NCBI GenBank assembly: GCA_945868555.1
Contig: CAMBMC010000018.1
Span: 1-17,662, forward strand
DNA length: 17,662 nucleotides
Source: Chitinophaga pinensis
GTDB lineage: Bacteria; Bacteroidota; Bacteroidia; Flavobacteriales_D; Crocinitomicaceae
Direction of reading: 5' to 3'
The notes below the pieces were generated by a model. The model saw only the letters and a program-made list of their open reading frames with translations, made no database searches and was not told the DNA's origin. The stretch's first letter is position 1. Each line of letters starts with the position of its first letter. Shown here one piece after another: positions 9,301 to 15,820 of the stretch. Position numbers and translations under genes: made by a program.

Positions 9301-10305
9301 GATACTGCTGCGTTCCGTCAACAATATCCAACGGTAACAAACTTCATTGGACCGCTTGGATTTAACCTAAGCAACAACTCAGAGACAATTTTCATCTACA
9401 ATCAAAATGGTTCAGTGATCAAGCAAGCGACATATAGCACGGCTTCTCCTTGGCCTCTTGGTGTTGATGGTTACGGTCGCTCATTGGAATTCAATGGTGC
9501 TCCGGCTTCACAAAATGATCCAAATGCATACTTTACTGGATGTGTTGCAGGATCGCCAGGTGTTGCTTATTTCCCATGTGACTCATCAATAATCATCTCT
9601 GAAATCAACTACAAATCGGCGCCTACTTCCGATGCTGGTGACTGGTTCGAAATTCATTCAACATTATCCACAGACCTAAACCTTTCGGGTTGGACAATCT
9701 CAGACGATAGTTGGTTGACACCTTATACCTTTTCTACTGGAACAACTCTTCCAGCTGGAGGACACCTTGTTGCAGCCAGAGACATGATCACGTTCAACAA
9801 CATCCACCCTGATGTATTGAATGTAAGTGGTCCTACCCAAATTGCACTTGGTGCGAGCGACGGTGTTTTGTTGTACGATGAAACAGGAAAACTTCGTTTC
9901 TCAGTCAACTACAACTATACAACTCCATGGCCACAAGAACCGAATGGTCTGGGTAAAACATTGGAATTGTTGAGCAGCACAGGATTAATGTGTGCACCTC
10001 AAAACTGGTTCGCAGGATGTCCTGATGGATCTCCAGGTGTGATTTACGAGCCAATTTGTGACCTGGGTGTTAACGAATTGAATGAGGCAGCACTCATCAT
10101 ATATCCTAACCCAGGAACGACTCAATTCAATTTGAATTCTGATGTCATGGAAGGAACAATACGTATGTTCAATCTGATTGGTGAAGAGGTGCTTACATTA
10201 GAGCGTCAAGCAGGCACCCAAGTCATTAACATCACTGGAATGAGCGCTGGCATGTACATAATCGACTTAAATGGCACCCGCCAGCAAGTTGTAATTATGA
10301 AATAA
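6334..10305 (+). CDS. Secreted CotH-kinase/lamin-tail protein with T9SS sorting domain
   Basis: A 1323-residue exported protein. The start is ATG 6334, where the signal peptide MKTKILFSAFFSLSFLGFSQ begins; ATG 6310 would add eight residues before it. Domains in order: lamin-tail domain (LTD) first half, about 21-98; inserted beta module with YDDGFVAYINGVEVAR, about 105-275; LTD second half from WHTNFTINSGDNLILT, about 280-350; chitobiase C-terminal-like beta domain, about 355-440; CotH-type kinase, about 495-815; InlB-like repeat ending at about 918. Two further LTDs (about 922-1080 and 1083-1240) and a type IX sorting domain (about 1245-1323, starting IIYPNPGTTQFNLNS) complete it. The CotH core has KSFRVK, NLRNGGNDYGGTRMRDAF, GEYFGEYELRE, NNIKYW and the metal-site motif MDLDFGYG (Asp712, Asp714). 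CotH enzymes phosphorylate proteins; the target here is unknown. It is probably surface-anchored or released through T9SS. It appears monocistronic, with a terminator just downstream. Confidence 0.9.
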   Translation: MKTKILFSAFFSLSFLGFSQIELSETCIANISVIADEDNSYEDWFEIRNLSGAPVDIAGYGLSDNPGQPYKWICPNYTLAAGEHKYIFASGKNRIPTIDHYESIILANQTWSYLIPTAEPAAAWRLPGTTLTGWSTGAGGIGFGDADDGTTVPTATSVYLRRSFTLTDVADIQRLILHMDYDDGFVAYINGVEVARANLGTMGTLTPFNTLAASHEALGYQGMAIDDFEIPFSVFSSLLVAGENVLAIQVHNTTAASTDLTSNAYLSAGFLSSAVTFSPTLPWMNLNASTAWHTNFTINSGDNLILTNATGLTLANVALTQTPVNHSNNWTGSAWCISPTPTPGAVNNASCFSVVLNKPIISKPAGIYATGFKVAITTDQSNVEIRYTLNGGIPTASSPLYTDSIQIPATKVLSARCFDPSAATLPSLVEKNSFVINEAYVGLPVISISTDSLNLYDTQTGIYVLGPPGYNTNYPYFGANFWEDWERYSYIEYIATDSTQKFEGAIGLKIHGGWSRAQPQKSFRVKCRDDYGMNKIIYPLIPDKSFIGQYKDFNLRNGGNDYGGTRMRDAFMQRLTRTAHTDYMGYTPVIVFLNGEYFGEYELRETLNNDWVENNYNIDSDSVSVLTENYMAFEANDGTMDNFWPMYNAITSSDPLSPTFYALADSLIDLENFADYIISETYYGNGDWSNGQPNNIKYWHAPGEKWRMLLMDLDFGYGLYGALPTDNFLVQATNSPSIHMDAICAKLLANPQYKVYFIDRYADLINTIWQQNKVQSMGNSMLNEVAPWIPRHHTRWSGNITNFNNVMNNMLTWNSSRIAGARNVVQSFFTLTGQVTYTLDVQPAGAGRIHISTIEPSEIEYPWNGVYFKGVPVKITAIANPGYTFDHWSPNALFGTNNYNAMLDITPTVNSAFTAWFAGSTVTDPLEISEIMPNPESTIDGGNWFELHNTTIVDLNIGGMTVKDSSYFHTYTFPFNTLIPANGRLVVASDTAAFRQQYPTVTNFIGPLGFNLSNNSETIFIYNQNGSVIKQATYSTASPWPLGVDGYGRSLEFNGAPASQNDPNAYFTGCVAGSPGVAYFPCDSSIIISEINYKSAPTSDAGDWFEIHSTLSTDLNLSGWTISDDSWLTPYTFSTGTTLPAGGHLVAARDMITFNNIHPDVLNVSGPTQIALGASDGVLLYDETGKLRFSVNYNYTTPWPQEPNGLGKTLELLSSTGLMCAPQNWFAGCPDGSPGVIYEPICDLGVNELNEAALIIYPNPGTTQFNLNSDVMEGTIRMFNLIGEEVLTLERQAGTQVINITGMSAGMYIIDLNGTRQQVVIMK

Positions 10306-10324
10306 TATTCTCGCTTTTTTATGC

Positions 10325-10355
10325 AAAATCCCATGTTCACATGGGATTTTTTTTT
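10325..10355 (+). terminator. Rho-independent terminator of the CotH gene
   Basis: A perfect 11-bp inverted repeat, AAAATCCCATG at 10325-10335 and CATGGGATTTT at 10340-10350, with the loop TTCA. A T run continues to 10355. It begins 20 bp after the stop codon of the CotH-kinase gene and ends 10 bp before the tRNA promoter, so it separates the two transcripts. Confidence 0.9.
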
Positions 10356-10364
10356 GCCAATCTC

Positions 10365-10394
10365 TTGCCAATCTTTAAAGTATTGCTACTTTTG
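10365..10394 (+). promoter_or_regulatory. Bacteroidota-type promoter of tRNA-Ser
   Basis: TTG at 10365-10367, a 19-bp spacer, then TACTTTTG at 10387-10394, an exact match to the Bacteroidota -7 box TAnnTTTG with its -33 TTG partner. The box ends only 4 bp before the mature tRNA 5' end at 10399. Transcription would therefore begin at or next to the first tRNA base. The -33 region lies in a tandem 11-bp repeat, (T/C)TTGCCAATCT at 10353-10363 and 10364-10374, so a second TTG sits 11 bp further upstream. Confidence 0.75.
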
Positions 10395-10398
10395 TCAC

Positions 10399-10486
10399 GG
10401 AGAATTGGCAGAGTGGTCGATTGCGGCAGTCTTGAAAACTGTTGTACCGCAAGGTACCGTAGGTTCGAATCCTACATTCTCCGCCA
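10399..10486 (+). tRNA. tRNA-Ser, anticodon TGA, CCA encoded
   Basis: An 88-nt class II tRNA with all arms visible. The acceptor is GGAGAAT (10399-10405) paired with ATTCTCC (10476-10482). The D stem is GCA/TGC (408-410 and 422-424 of 10xxx), and the anticodon stem GCAGT/ACTGT surrounds loop CTTGAAA. The anticodon is TGA (10433-10435), reading serine UCA codons. The long variable arm GTACC-GCAA-GGTAC is typical of serine tRNAs, and the T arm is GTAGG-TTCGAAT-CCTAC. Discriminator G is at 10483 and a genomic CCA at 10484-10486. Two short plus-strand reading frames running through it are not genes. Confidence 0.97.
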
Positions 10487-10491
10487 AAACA

Positions 10492-10523
10492 AACAAATGC
10501 CCCATTTTTATGGGGCATTTGTT
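10492..10523 (+). terminator. Hairpin terminator after tRNA-Ser
   Basis: A perfect 14-bp inverted repeat (10492-10505 and 10510-10523) with the loop TTTT. The core is CAAATGCCCCAT paired with ATGGGGCATTTG. It starts 5 bp after the tRNA CCA end. There is no long T-tract after the stem, only TATTTA, so it may also serve as a processing or stability element. Confidence 0.7.
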
Positions 10524-10590
10524 ATTTACAGTCATTGAGCCGAGCATCGCTTGAGTTATAGCTTAGGAAGCATGTATAAACCACCCCTTG

Positions 10591-10619
10591 CCCCTCCACG
10601 AGGGGATTTTTATTTTTTT
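10591..10619 (+). terminator. Short hairpin with T-rich tail
   Basis: CCCCT (10591-10595) and AGGGG (10601-10605) flank the loop CCACG, followed by ATTTTTATTTTTTT. This has terminator shape with a weak 5-bp stem. It lies about 70 bp beyond the tRNA hairpin with no gene in between, so it is either a back-up terminator or part of an intergenic repeat. Confidence 0.45.
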
Positions 10620-10708
10620 ATTACTGAGTGTCAATTCACCAAACATTTATAATTTGTAACTTCTAAGACAACGGACACTTCTTCGCTCTATGAGCTTCGA
10701 AGGACAAA

Positions 10709-10748
10709 GGACATCAAGATGTTAAGATTTCAAGATGTTAAGACTTGT
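10709..10748 (+). repeat. 8-bp-period tandem array, copy B
   Basis: Five octamers: GGACATCA, AGATGTTA, AGATTTCA, AGATGTTA, AGACTTGT. They are in the same phase, order and strand as copy A at 3564-3603. Differences are mainly C/T and A/G exchanges inside units, as expected of diverged copies of one element. Confidence 0.8.
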
Positions 10749-10774
10749 GTTTTACTTCGAACGCTCTCGCTTTT

Positions 10775-10792
10775 GTCCCGATCGTTCGGGAC
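10775..10792. repeat. Inverted repeat (small hairpin) inside composite repeat B
   Basis: GTCCCGA at 10775-10781 and TCGGGAC at 10786-10792 form a perfect 7-bp stem with the loop TCGT. No T-tract follows, so it is not a typical terminator. Weaker pairings lie just downstream, for example CTCA and TGAG around the loop CTTCGT near 10841-10854. Confidence 0.55.
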
Positions 10793-10868
10793 TCATTCTC
10801 GCTCTGATCTTTGGGACCCGCTGCGCTCAAAGACTTGATCTCACTTCGTTGAGTTATGGTTAATCACA

Positions 10869-10931
10869 AATTCGTAACTCGTAATTCGTAATTCGCAATT
10901 TGTAATTCGTCACTCGTCATTTACAACTCAC
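10869..10931 (+). repeat. 7-bp-period AATTCGT array, copy B
   Basis: Nine consecutive heptamers, decaying towards the right: AATTCGT, AACTCGT, AATTCGT, AATTCGC, AATTTGT, AATTCGT, CACTCGT, CATTTAC, AACTCAC. The unit matches the arrays at 3662-3804. It ends 36 bp before the start codon of the GWxTD gene and so could lie in its promoter or leader. Confidence 0.8.
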
Positions 10932-10967
10932 TTCCTTTTCGTAATTTTATTCCAGTAATTTTACACT

Positions 10968-12419
10968 ATGCGTTTACCATCAATCACCTTATTGACACTT
11001 GCATTCTTTTTGAACTTGACCGTCATGGCACAAGAACAAAAGCTGAAGGCCTATATGGATACGAAGCAATTCTATGCGCCTGAAATTGGGAACTATATTG
11101 AGATTTATTTTCAATTCGCTGCCTCTTCAGTAAAGTATAAGGGTATTGAGGGTGGACTTCAAGGAGATCTCGCCGTAAAATTGGATATAAGCGATGGAAC
11201 TAAAACTGTGGCTTCTGATGCGTATCGTCTGCAATCACCCCTAATGAAGGACAGTATTGTGGAAGATTTTTACGATTTAAAGCGCTTTGCACTCGCTCCA
11301 GGGGAGTACATCCTCAACATTGAATTGTCGGACATCAACACGGAGAACCCTGCATTAAAAGCTTCTGTTCCCGTATTCATAGAAGATTTGTCAACGGCGA
11401 TTTCCATTTCTGACATCGAAGTGGCTGAATTTGCCTACAAAGGAGATGAAAATTCAGTGTTCTTTAAATCCGGAATCAATATCATCCCGCGTTTATCTAC
11501 TTTCTATCCAACAGAACTGAGCATCATTCCTGTTTACTTGGAAATCTACAACACCAATCAATTGGAAGATACCGTCTGTGGCTTAAAACAAAGCTTAATC
11601 GACATGGAAACGGGAGCTGAGGTCTCTGAATTCACTATATTTTCCAGACATTCGACCTCCAATGTGCTTCCGATTCTACGAAAAGTTGACATCAATTTGC
11701 TTCCATCAGGAAAATACGCCTTGAACTACACACTTCTTTCCAGAAGCCTAACGGAACTTTCAACACAGCAATATGTCTTCGAACGGAGCAATGATTTGGA
11801 CATTCCATGGTCAGTGGAAAACATGGTAATAGATCCAGCATTTCAAGCGTCAATTACAAATGATTCAATAACGTATTACCTTGAAAGTTTAATCCCAATT
11901 GCTAAACCTGCAGAAATTAAGAACATTATTTCTGTGCTTAAGTTAAAAGACCTCGAACAAGAACGCCGTCACATTCAAGCATTCTGGCTAAAAACTGCAC
12001 CAAACAACGCCTATGATTCGTGGCTAAAATACAAGGAACAAATACAACTTGTTGAGCGACTTTATTCAAACAATTTTCAGGAAGGATTTGAAACCGATCG
12101 AGGTCGTGTGTACCTGCAATATGGAGCACCAACTACGATTGTTGAGCGCGAAAACTCCCCAACAGAATACCCCTATGAAATTTGGCAATACAATAAAATC
12201 GGAAAATTCAGCAACAAGCGATTCGTATTCTACAATCCAGATCTCGTCAACAATGCTTACCGCTTATTGCATTCGGACATGATCGGAGAATTAAAGAACC
12301 CATCTTGGCCACAAATGCTTTCAAAACGAAACACCAACAACGGGAACATCGACAATCCAAATGAGTTTCTACAGCAAAACTGGGGAGGAAACAGCAATGA
12401 TTATTTCAGACAATATTAA
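10968..12419 (+). CDS. GWxTD-domain exported protein (GFETD variant)
   Basis: A 483-residue protein with an N-terminal signal peptide (hydrophobic stretch LLTLAFFLNLTVMA followed by QEQK), so it is likely periplasmic or outer-membrane associated. The middle, about residues 30-290, is beta-rich with no motif I recognise. The C-terminal part, about 300-460, carries the GWxTD-type domain: GFETDRG at residues 373-379, followed by GRVYLQYGAP and an EIWQY segment. The usual Trp of the signature is Phe here. The cellular function of GWxTD proteins is not established. The GT2 gene follows after 20 bp on the same strand, suggesting co-transcription, but the domain gives no direct link to glycosylation. 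Confidence 0.82.
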   Translation: MRLPSITLLTLAFFLNLTVMAQEQKLKAYMDTKQFYAPEIGNYIEIYFQFAASSVKYKGIEGGLQGDLAVKLDISDGTKTVASDAYRLQSPLMKDSIVEDFYDLKRFALAPGEYILNIELSDINTENPALKASVPVFIEDLSTAISISDIEVAEFAYKGDENSVFFKSGINIIPRLSTFYPTELSIIPVYLEIYNTNQLEDTVCGLKQSLIDMETGAEVSEFTIFSRHSTSNVLPILRKVDINLLPSGKYALNYTLLSRSLTELSTQQYVFERSNDLDIPWSVENMVIDPAFQASITNDSITYYLESLIPIAKPAEIKNIISVLKLKDLEQERRHIQAFWLKTAPNNAYDSWLKYKEQIQLVERLYSNNFQEGFETDRGRVYLQYGAPTTIVERENSPTEYPYEIWQYNKIGKFSNKRFVFYNPDLVNNAYRLLHSDMIGELKNPSWPQMLSKRNTNNGNIDNPNEFLQQNWGGNSNDYFRQY

Positions 12420-12439
12420 TCCAAAAGAATTCTGAATCG

Positions 12440-13468
12440 ATGAAATCATTGGCTATTGTTATTCTCAATTGGAATGGAAAACATTTTCTAGAAAAATTTC
12501 TTCCTTCTGTCTGCGAATTTTCAGGCAATGCAAAAATCATCGTTGCAGACAATGCGTCAACAGATGATTCCGTAGATTACATCCGTAGGTATTTTCCAGG
12601 CATTCAACTCATTATCAATGAAAGCAATGGCGGTTTTGCTAAAGGATACAACGATGCGCTAAAACAAATTGACTCCGATTATTATTTACTCTTGAACAGT
12701 GACATTGAGGTGACTCCAAATTGGACCCTTCCCCTATTAAAGACAATGGAAAATCCAGCTGTGGCAGGCTGTCAACCAAAGGTCTTGTCGTACCAGGATA
12801 AAACAATGTTCGAACATGCAGGCGCTTCAGGCGGAATGTTAGATCGCAATTACTACCCTTTTTGTCGCGGAAGAATCTTTGACAAATTTGAACATGACGA
12901 AGGACAATACAATGACGAGGCCGATGTCTTTTGGGCAACAGGAGCCGCTTTATTGATCCGTGCCGAACTCTATCATCAAGTGGGCGGACTAGACGAAGCT
13001 TTCTTTGCACACATGGAAGAAATTGATTTGTGCTGGAGAATTAAAAAATTGGGGTATTCATTCAAAGTTGCGCCATCATCAACAATCTACCATGTTGGCG
13101 GGGGTACACTCCCCTATTTATCTCCGAAAAAAACTTACCTTAATTTTAGAAATAGCCTCTACATGTTGGTGAAAAATCACGATGGTTTGCTGTTTCCAAA
13201 ATTAGTTCAGCGACTTAGCCTCGATGGCATCGCAGGAGTTCGTTTTATGCTCCGTGGGGAATGGAATCACCTTGCTAGCGTTTTCAATGCTCACATGGCA
13301 CTTTACAAACATCTGCCTGTATTGATGAAACAACGAAAAGAAATCAAAAAGCAGTCGAAGAATTTCAATACCTCTGGACTTTACAAGGGCAGTATCCTAT
13401 GGTCGAGGTATGTTCAGAAAGTCTCCAACTACAGTGACTTGGATCAACGGCGCTTTGACTCAAAATAA
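12440..13468 (+). CDS. Glycosyltransferase family 2 (GT-A fold)
   Basis: A 342-residue cytoplasmic or membrane-associated inverting glycosyltransferase, similar to rhamnosyl- and other surface-polysaccharide transferases. The GT-A signatures are clear. MKSLAIVILNWNG starts the first strand and ADNASTDDSVDYI is the nucleotide-sugar binding loop. SNGGFAKGYNDAL is a conserved helix, LLLNSDIEV has Asp88 at the DxD metal position, and GGLDEAFFAHMEEIDLCWR contains the likely catalytic acid. No long transmembrane helices are evident at the C-terminus. The start at 12440 matches the family start exactly. It lies 20 bp after the GWxTD gene. Its last 25 bp overlap the 3' end of the convergent aroQ gene, leaving no room for a separate terminator. 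Donor and acceptor are unknown. Confidence 0.9.
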   Translation: MKSLAIVILNWNGKHFLEKFLPSVCEFSGNAKIIVADNASTDDSVDYIRRYFPGIQLIINESNGGFAKGYNDALKQIDSDYYLLLNSDIEVTPNWTLPLLKTMENPAVAGCQPKVLSYQDKTMFEHAGASGGMLDRNYYPFCRGRIFDKFEHDEGQYNDEADVFWATGAALLIRAELYHQVGGLDEAFFAHMEEIDLCWRIKKLGYSFKVAPSSTIYHVGGGTLPYLSPKKTYLNFRNSLYMLVKNHDGLLFPKLVQRLSLDGIAGVRFMLRGEWNHLASVFNAHMALYKHLPVLMKQRKEIKKQSKNFNTSGLYKGSILWSRYVQKVSNYSDLDQRRFDSK

Positions 13469-13860
13469 TTGAGCGCCAAGCGATAGCCGTCCATTCCGAA
13501 ACCAAAAACACATCCTACAGCAACAGGAGAAATCATTGAGTTATGACGAAATTCCTCACGGTTGGTAATGTTCGAAATGTGTACCTCAACGACTGGAATC
13601 CCAATAGCAGCGATACAATCCCGAAGAGCTATGCTCGTATGTGTATATCCACCCGCATTCAAAATGATCCCATCATGATCGGATGCTTGCAAGGCATTGA
13701 TCAATTCCCCTTCAACATTCGACTGAAAATAAAAGATTTCGGCAGATGTAAGCGTTTTCAAGTGCTCCAAATACTCCTCAAACGATTGATTCCCGTATAT
13801 TTGGGGTTCGCGTTTGCCCAGAAGATTCAAATTTGGGCCATTAACTAGTAGAATTCGCAT
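13444..13860 (-). CDS. aroQ: 3-dehydroquinate dehydratase, type II
   Basis: A 138-residue enzyme of the shikimate pathway that dehydrates 3-dehydroquinate to 3-dehydroshikimate in the cytoplasm; type II enzymes form dodecamers. All signatures are present: MRILLVNGPNLNLLGKREP at the start, catalytic Tyr22 in QIYG, QSNVEG at 46-51, NAGGYTHTS at 68-76 and EVHISNITNREEFRHNS with Glu92, His94, Arg101 and Arg105. Length is close to the usual 140-150. The frame extends 57 codons upstream on the minus strand, but that part lies inside xerD and has no family similarity, so ATG 13860 is chosen. Only 3 bp separate this start codon from that of the divergent xerD. The 3' end overlaps the GT2 gene by 25 bp. 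Confidence 0.95.
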   Translation of the reverse strand: MRILLVNGPNLNLLGKREPQIYGNQSFEEYLEHLKTLTSAEIFYFQSNVEGELINALQASDHDGIILNAGGYTHTSIALRDCIAAIGIPVVEVHISNITNREEFRHNSMISPVAVGCVFGFGMDGYRLALNYFESKRR

Positions 13861-13863
13861 ATC

Positions 13864-14766
13864 ATGTCCGTTTGGGAACGCTATATTAAGGATTTTGTTT
13901 CTTTTCTGAAAATAGAAAAGGGATTGGCCGACAACTCCATTTTTGCCTATCAGAATGATGTGAGTAAGTTGCGTGACTTTTCTGAAGCGCGAAACATTCT
14001 GCCTCAGAACATTCAATACGCGCATTTGCAAGAGTTTATTGCCGAATTGTACGACCTAGGACTCAGCGCAAGATCGCAAGCACGGATAATCAGTGGCGCC
14101 AAACAATTCTTCATGTTCATGCTTATTGAAGACATCATCAAGGATGACCCCAGTGAATTGTTAGAGATGCCAAAGCTAGGACGAAAACTACCTGAAGTCC
14201 TAACTATAGAGGAAATTGATCGCTTGATGCTTGCCGTTGATTTATCCAAAAATGAAGGCCACCGAAACCGTGCAATCATCGAAACACTTTACAGTTGCGG
14301 ACTGCGTGTCAGCGAACTCGTTAACCTTCGCTTTTCAGACTTGTATTTTGAAGAAGGGTTTATTCGCGTGATTGGAAAAGGAAATAAGGAACGACTTGTA
14401 CCTGTAAGCAAGAGCGTAGAAAAAGAAATTGGTATCTATAACGACCACATTCGTCGTCATCAAAACATTCAAGCAGGAAATGAAAACGTTGTGTTTTTGA
14501 ACCGTCGTGGTGCCAAGTTAACCCGAGTGATGATCTTCACCATCATCAAAGACCTTTCAGCGGCCATCGGACTCACAAAATCAATTTCTCCGCATACCTT
14601 TCGGCATTCATTTGCGACTCACATGATTGAAGGAGGAGCCAATTTAAGGGCCGTACAAGAAATGTTGGGTCACGAATCCATTACAACGACCGAAATTTAT
14701 ACCCACTTAGATCAACGCTTCCTGCACGACGCTATCGTGTCATTTCACCCAAGAAATAAGCATTAA
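13864..14766 (+). CDS. xerD: Site-specific tyrosine recombinase XerD
   Basis: A 300-residue recombinase which, with a XerC partner, resolves chromosome dimers at dif by cutting and rejoining DNA through a phosphotyrosine. The N-terminal SAM-like DNA-binding domain covers about residues 1-90, with the usual opening WERYIKDFVSFLKIEKGLADNS. The catalytic domain, about 105-295, has the complete set: Arg148 in CGLRVSEL, Lys172 in GKGNKERLVP, His244 and Arg247 in HTFRHSFATH, His270 in LGHESITTTEIY and nucleophile Tyr279. The length is that of chromosomal XerC/XerD rather than an integron or phage integrase, and no att-like repeats or mobile genes flank it. XerC cannot be fully excluded. It is divergent from aroQ with a 3-bp gap. 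An exact TATATTTG box at 13796-13803 inside aroQ could drive it, but no -33 element is visible. Confidence 0.9.
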   Translation: MSVWERYIKDFVSFLKIEKGLADNSIFAYQNDVSKLRDFSEARNILPQNIQYAHLQEFIAELYDLGLSARSQARIISGAKQFFMFMLIEDIIKDDPSELLEMPKLGRKLPEVLTIEEIDRLMLAVDLSKNEGHRNRAIIETLYSCGLRVSELVNLRFSDLYFEEGFIRVIGKGNKERLVPVSKSVEKEIGIYNDHIRRHQNIQAGNENVVFLNRRGAKLTRVMIFTIIKDLSAAIGLTKSISPHTFRHSFATHMIEGGANLRAVQEMLGHESITTTEIYTHLDQRFLHDAIVSFHPRNKH

Positions 14767-15809
14767 TTTCCAGCCTGTTGGGATGTGATTCGTTTGTTCA
14801 TCACCTGAAAAAATAGCGGCGGAACTAAAGAAAGCAGCATCATTCCTGGGTATCCCGTGGGCATCACCGGAGATTCATCATGATTTTCAAGCAATTGATA
14901 TGGTCTGTCGGCCTTAAAATGGTGGTCGGAATGACGGCTTAATTCAAACAAAACCACTCTTCCAATGATGTGATTGGAATTCCATGAGTGAATGCGCTTT
15001 ACACTTTCGTAGGTTCCATTTTCACGTTGCTTCCGCAAAAGACCATAATGCTCTATATAATTTACCGTTTCAAGCAAGAGAATCCCAAATACTGCAGCAG
15101 CGAAAAATCCGAGCATAGCAAAAAATCCAAAGACCAAATACATACTGAGCAATACTACTATTTGTGCAAGGGTGTAAGCTACCATTCGGTTTTGAAAGCT
15201 GAATTTCCCTTTCCCCATGATGGACATTCGTTGACATTCAATTTGCCAAGCCTGCGCATAACTTCCAAAGTGAGATCGAAACCAAAACACATAGATGGGT
15301 TCATTCTTACGCGCAGTTGCTGGATCGCTAGGTGTTGCCACATTGGTGTGGTGTCCGCGGTTGTGGTATGGAAGAAAATGATTTTCTAGTGAGGTCAGTA
15401 AGAGAATTTCGCCAAGAAACTGTTCGCCACGATTCAATCGATGTCCCAACTCATGACCTACATTGATTCCGATCACGCCACACATGATGCCCAATGCGAT
15501 GGTTCTACCAATTAAATCTAGGGTCGAATCAAACTCGTCAAAAACCATCAGATAACAAATGACAAACCCCACTTGCAAGGGGACCATGGCATATATCAAC
15601 ACATCATAAAAAGGATCTTTTTGCACCAAAAGACGTTCATAATCAGTGAGATTCTCCACTGCTGGCGGAAATAAATGTTCGAGCATCGGCACGGCCACAA
15701 AAAAAACAAGCAAGGGTAAAAAGGTCAACCATCCTTGAAAAAGGAATGCCACACTTACTGTGATCGGCAACAGAAAAATCGTGAGGTACTTCAGTTTTCT
15801 TATTCCCAT
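14763..15809 (-). CDS. alkB: Alkane 1-monooxygenase-like (AlkB-type) membrane diiron enzyme
   Basis: A 348-residue integral membrane non-haem diiron protein. AlkB enzymes hydroxylate the terminal carbon of alkanes or fatty compounds using O2 and electrons from rubredoxin. The histidine clusters are those of the AlkB branch: HELGH (119-123), HNRGHH (149-154) followed by VATPSDPATAR, NYIEHYGL (250-257, an AlkB signature) and RHSDHH (292-297). HSWNSN at 274-279 is also typical. About six membrane helices lie between them. No rubredoxin or rubredoxin reductase gene is visible nearby, so the electron donor must be elsewhere. It starts 11 bp after rimO on the same strand, so co-transcription is likely. 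Its stop codon shares the palindrome TTAA with the stop of convergent xerD. Substrate is inferred only; relatives acting on other hydrophobic compounds exist. Confidence 0.88.
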   Translation of the reverse strand: MGIRKLKYLTIFLLPITVSVAFLFQGWLTFLPLLVFFVAVPMLEHLFPPAVENLTDYERLLVQKDPFYDVLIYAMVPLQVGFVICYLMVFDEFDSTLDLIGRTIALGIMCGVIGINVGHELGHRLNRGEQFLGEILLLTSLENHFLPYHNRGHHTNVATPSDPATARKNEPIYVFWFRSHFGSYAQAWQIECQRMSIMGKGKFSFQNRMVAYTLAQIVVLLSMYLVFGFFAMLGFFAAAVFGILLLETVNYIEHYGLLRKQRENGTYESVKRIHSWNSNHIIGRVVLFELSRHSDHHFKADRPYQLLENHDESPVMPTGYPGMMLLSLVPPLFFQVMNKRITSQQAGN

Positions 15810-15820
15810 AAAGCAATAGT

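Larger units (their letters stand above)
10620..10967. other. Gene-free intergenic stretch before the GWxTD gene
   Basis: No coding frame with plausible start, length or similarity was found on either strand. The stretch holds composite repeat copy B: the octamer array at 10709-10748, shared ACTTCGAA at 10754-10761, several small inverted repeats at about 10775-10855, and the heptamer array at 10869-10931. TAATTTTA at 10956-10963, one base off the TAnnTTTG box, is a weak promoter candidate 4 bp before the GWxTD start codon. That position would leave almost no leader, so the true promoter may lie further upstream. Confidence 0.6.

Noticed and set aside
10321..10554. Two overlapping plus-strand reading frames of 65-77 codons
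   Set aside because: They run through the terminator, the tRNA-Ser gene and the next hairpin, and have no signal, domain or ribosome-binding context.
13861..14031. 57-codon N-terminal extension of AroQ on the minus strand
   Set aside because: It is antisense to the conserved start of xerD and precedes the canonical AroQ N-terminus, so it is only an open frame.
13864..14766. Tyrosine recombinase as integrase of a mobile island, with tRNA-Ser as its attachment site
   Set aside because: The protein has chromosomal XerD length and motifs, sits among housekeeping genes 3.4 kb from the tRNA, and no partial tRNA duplicate was seen in the window.
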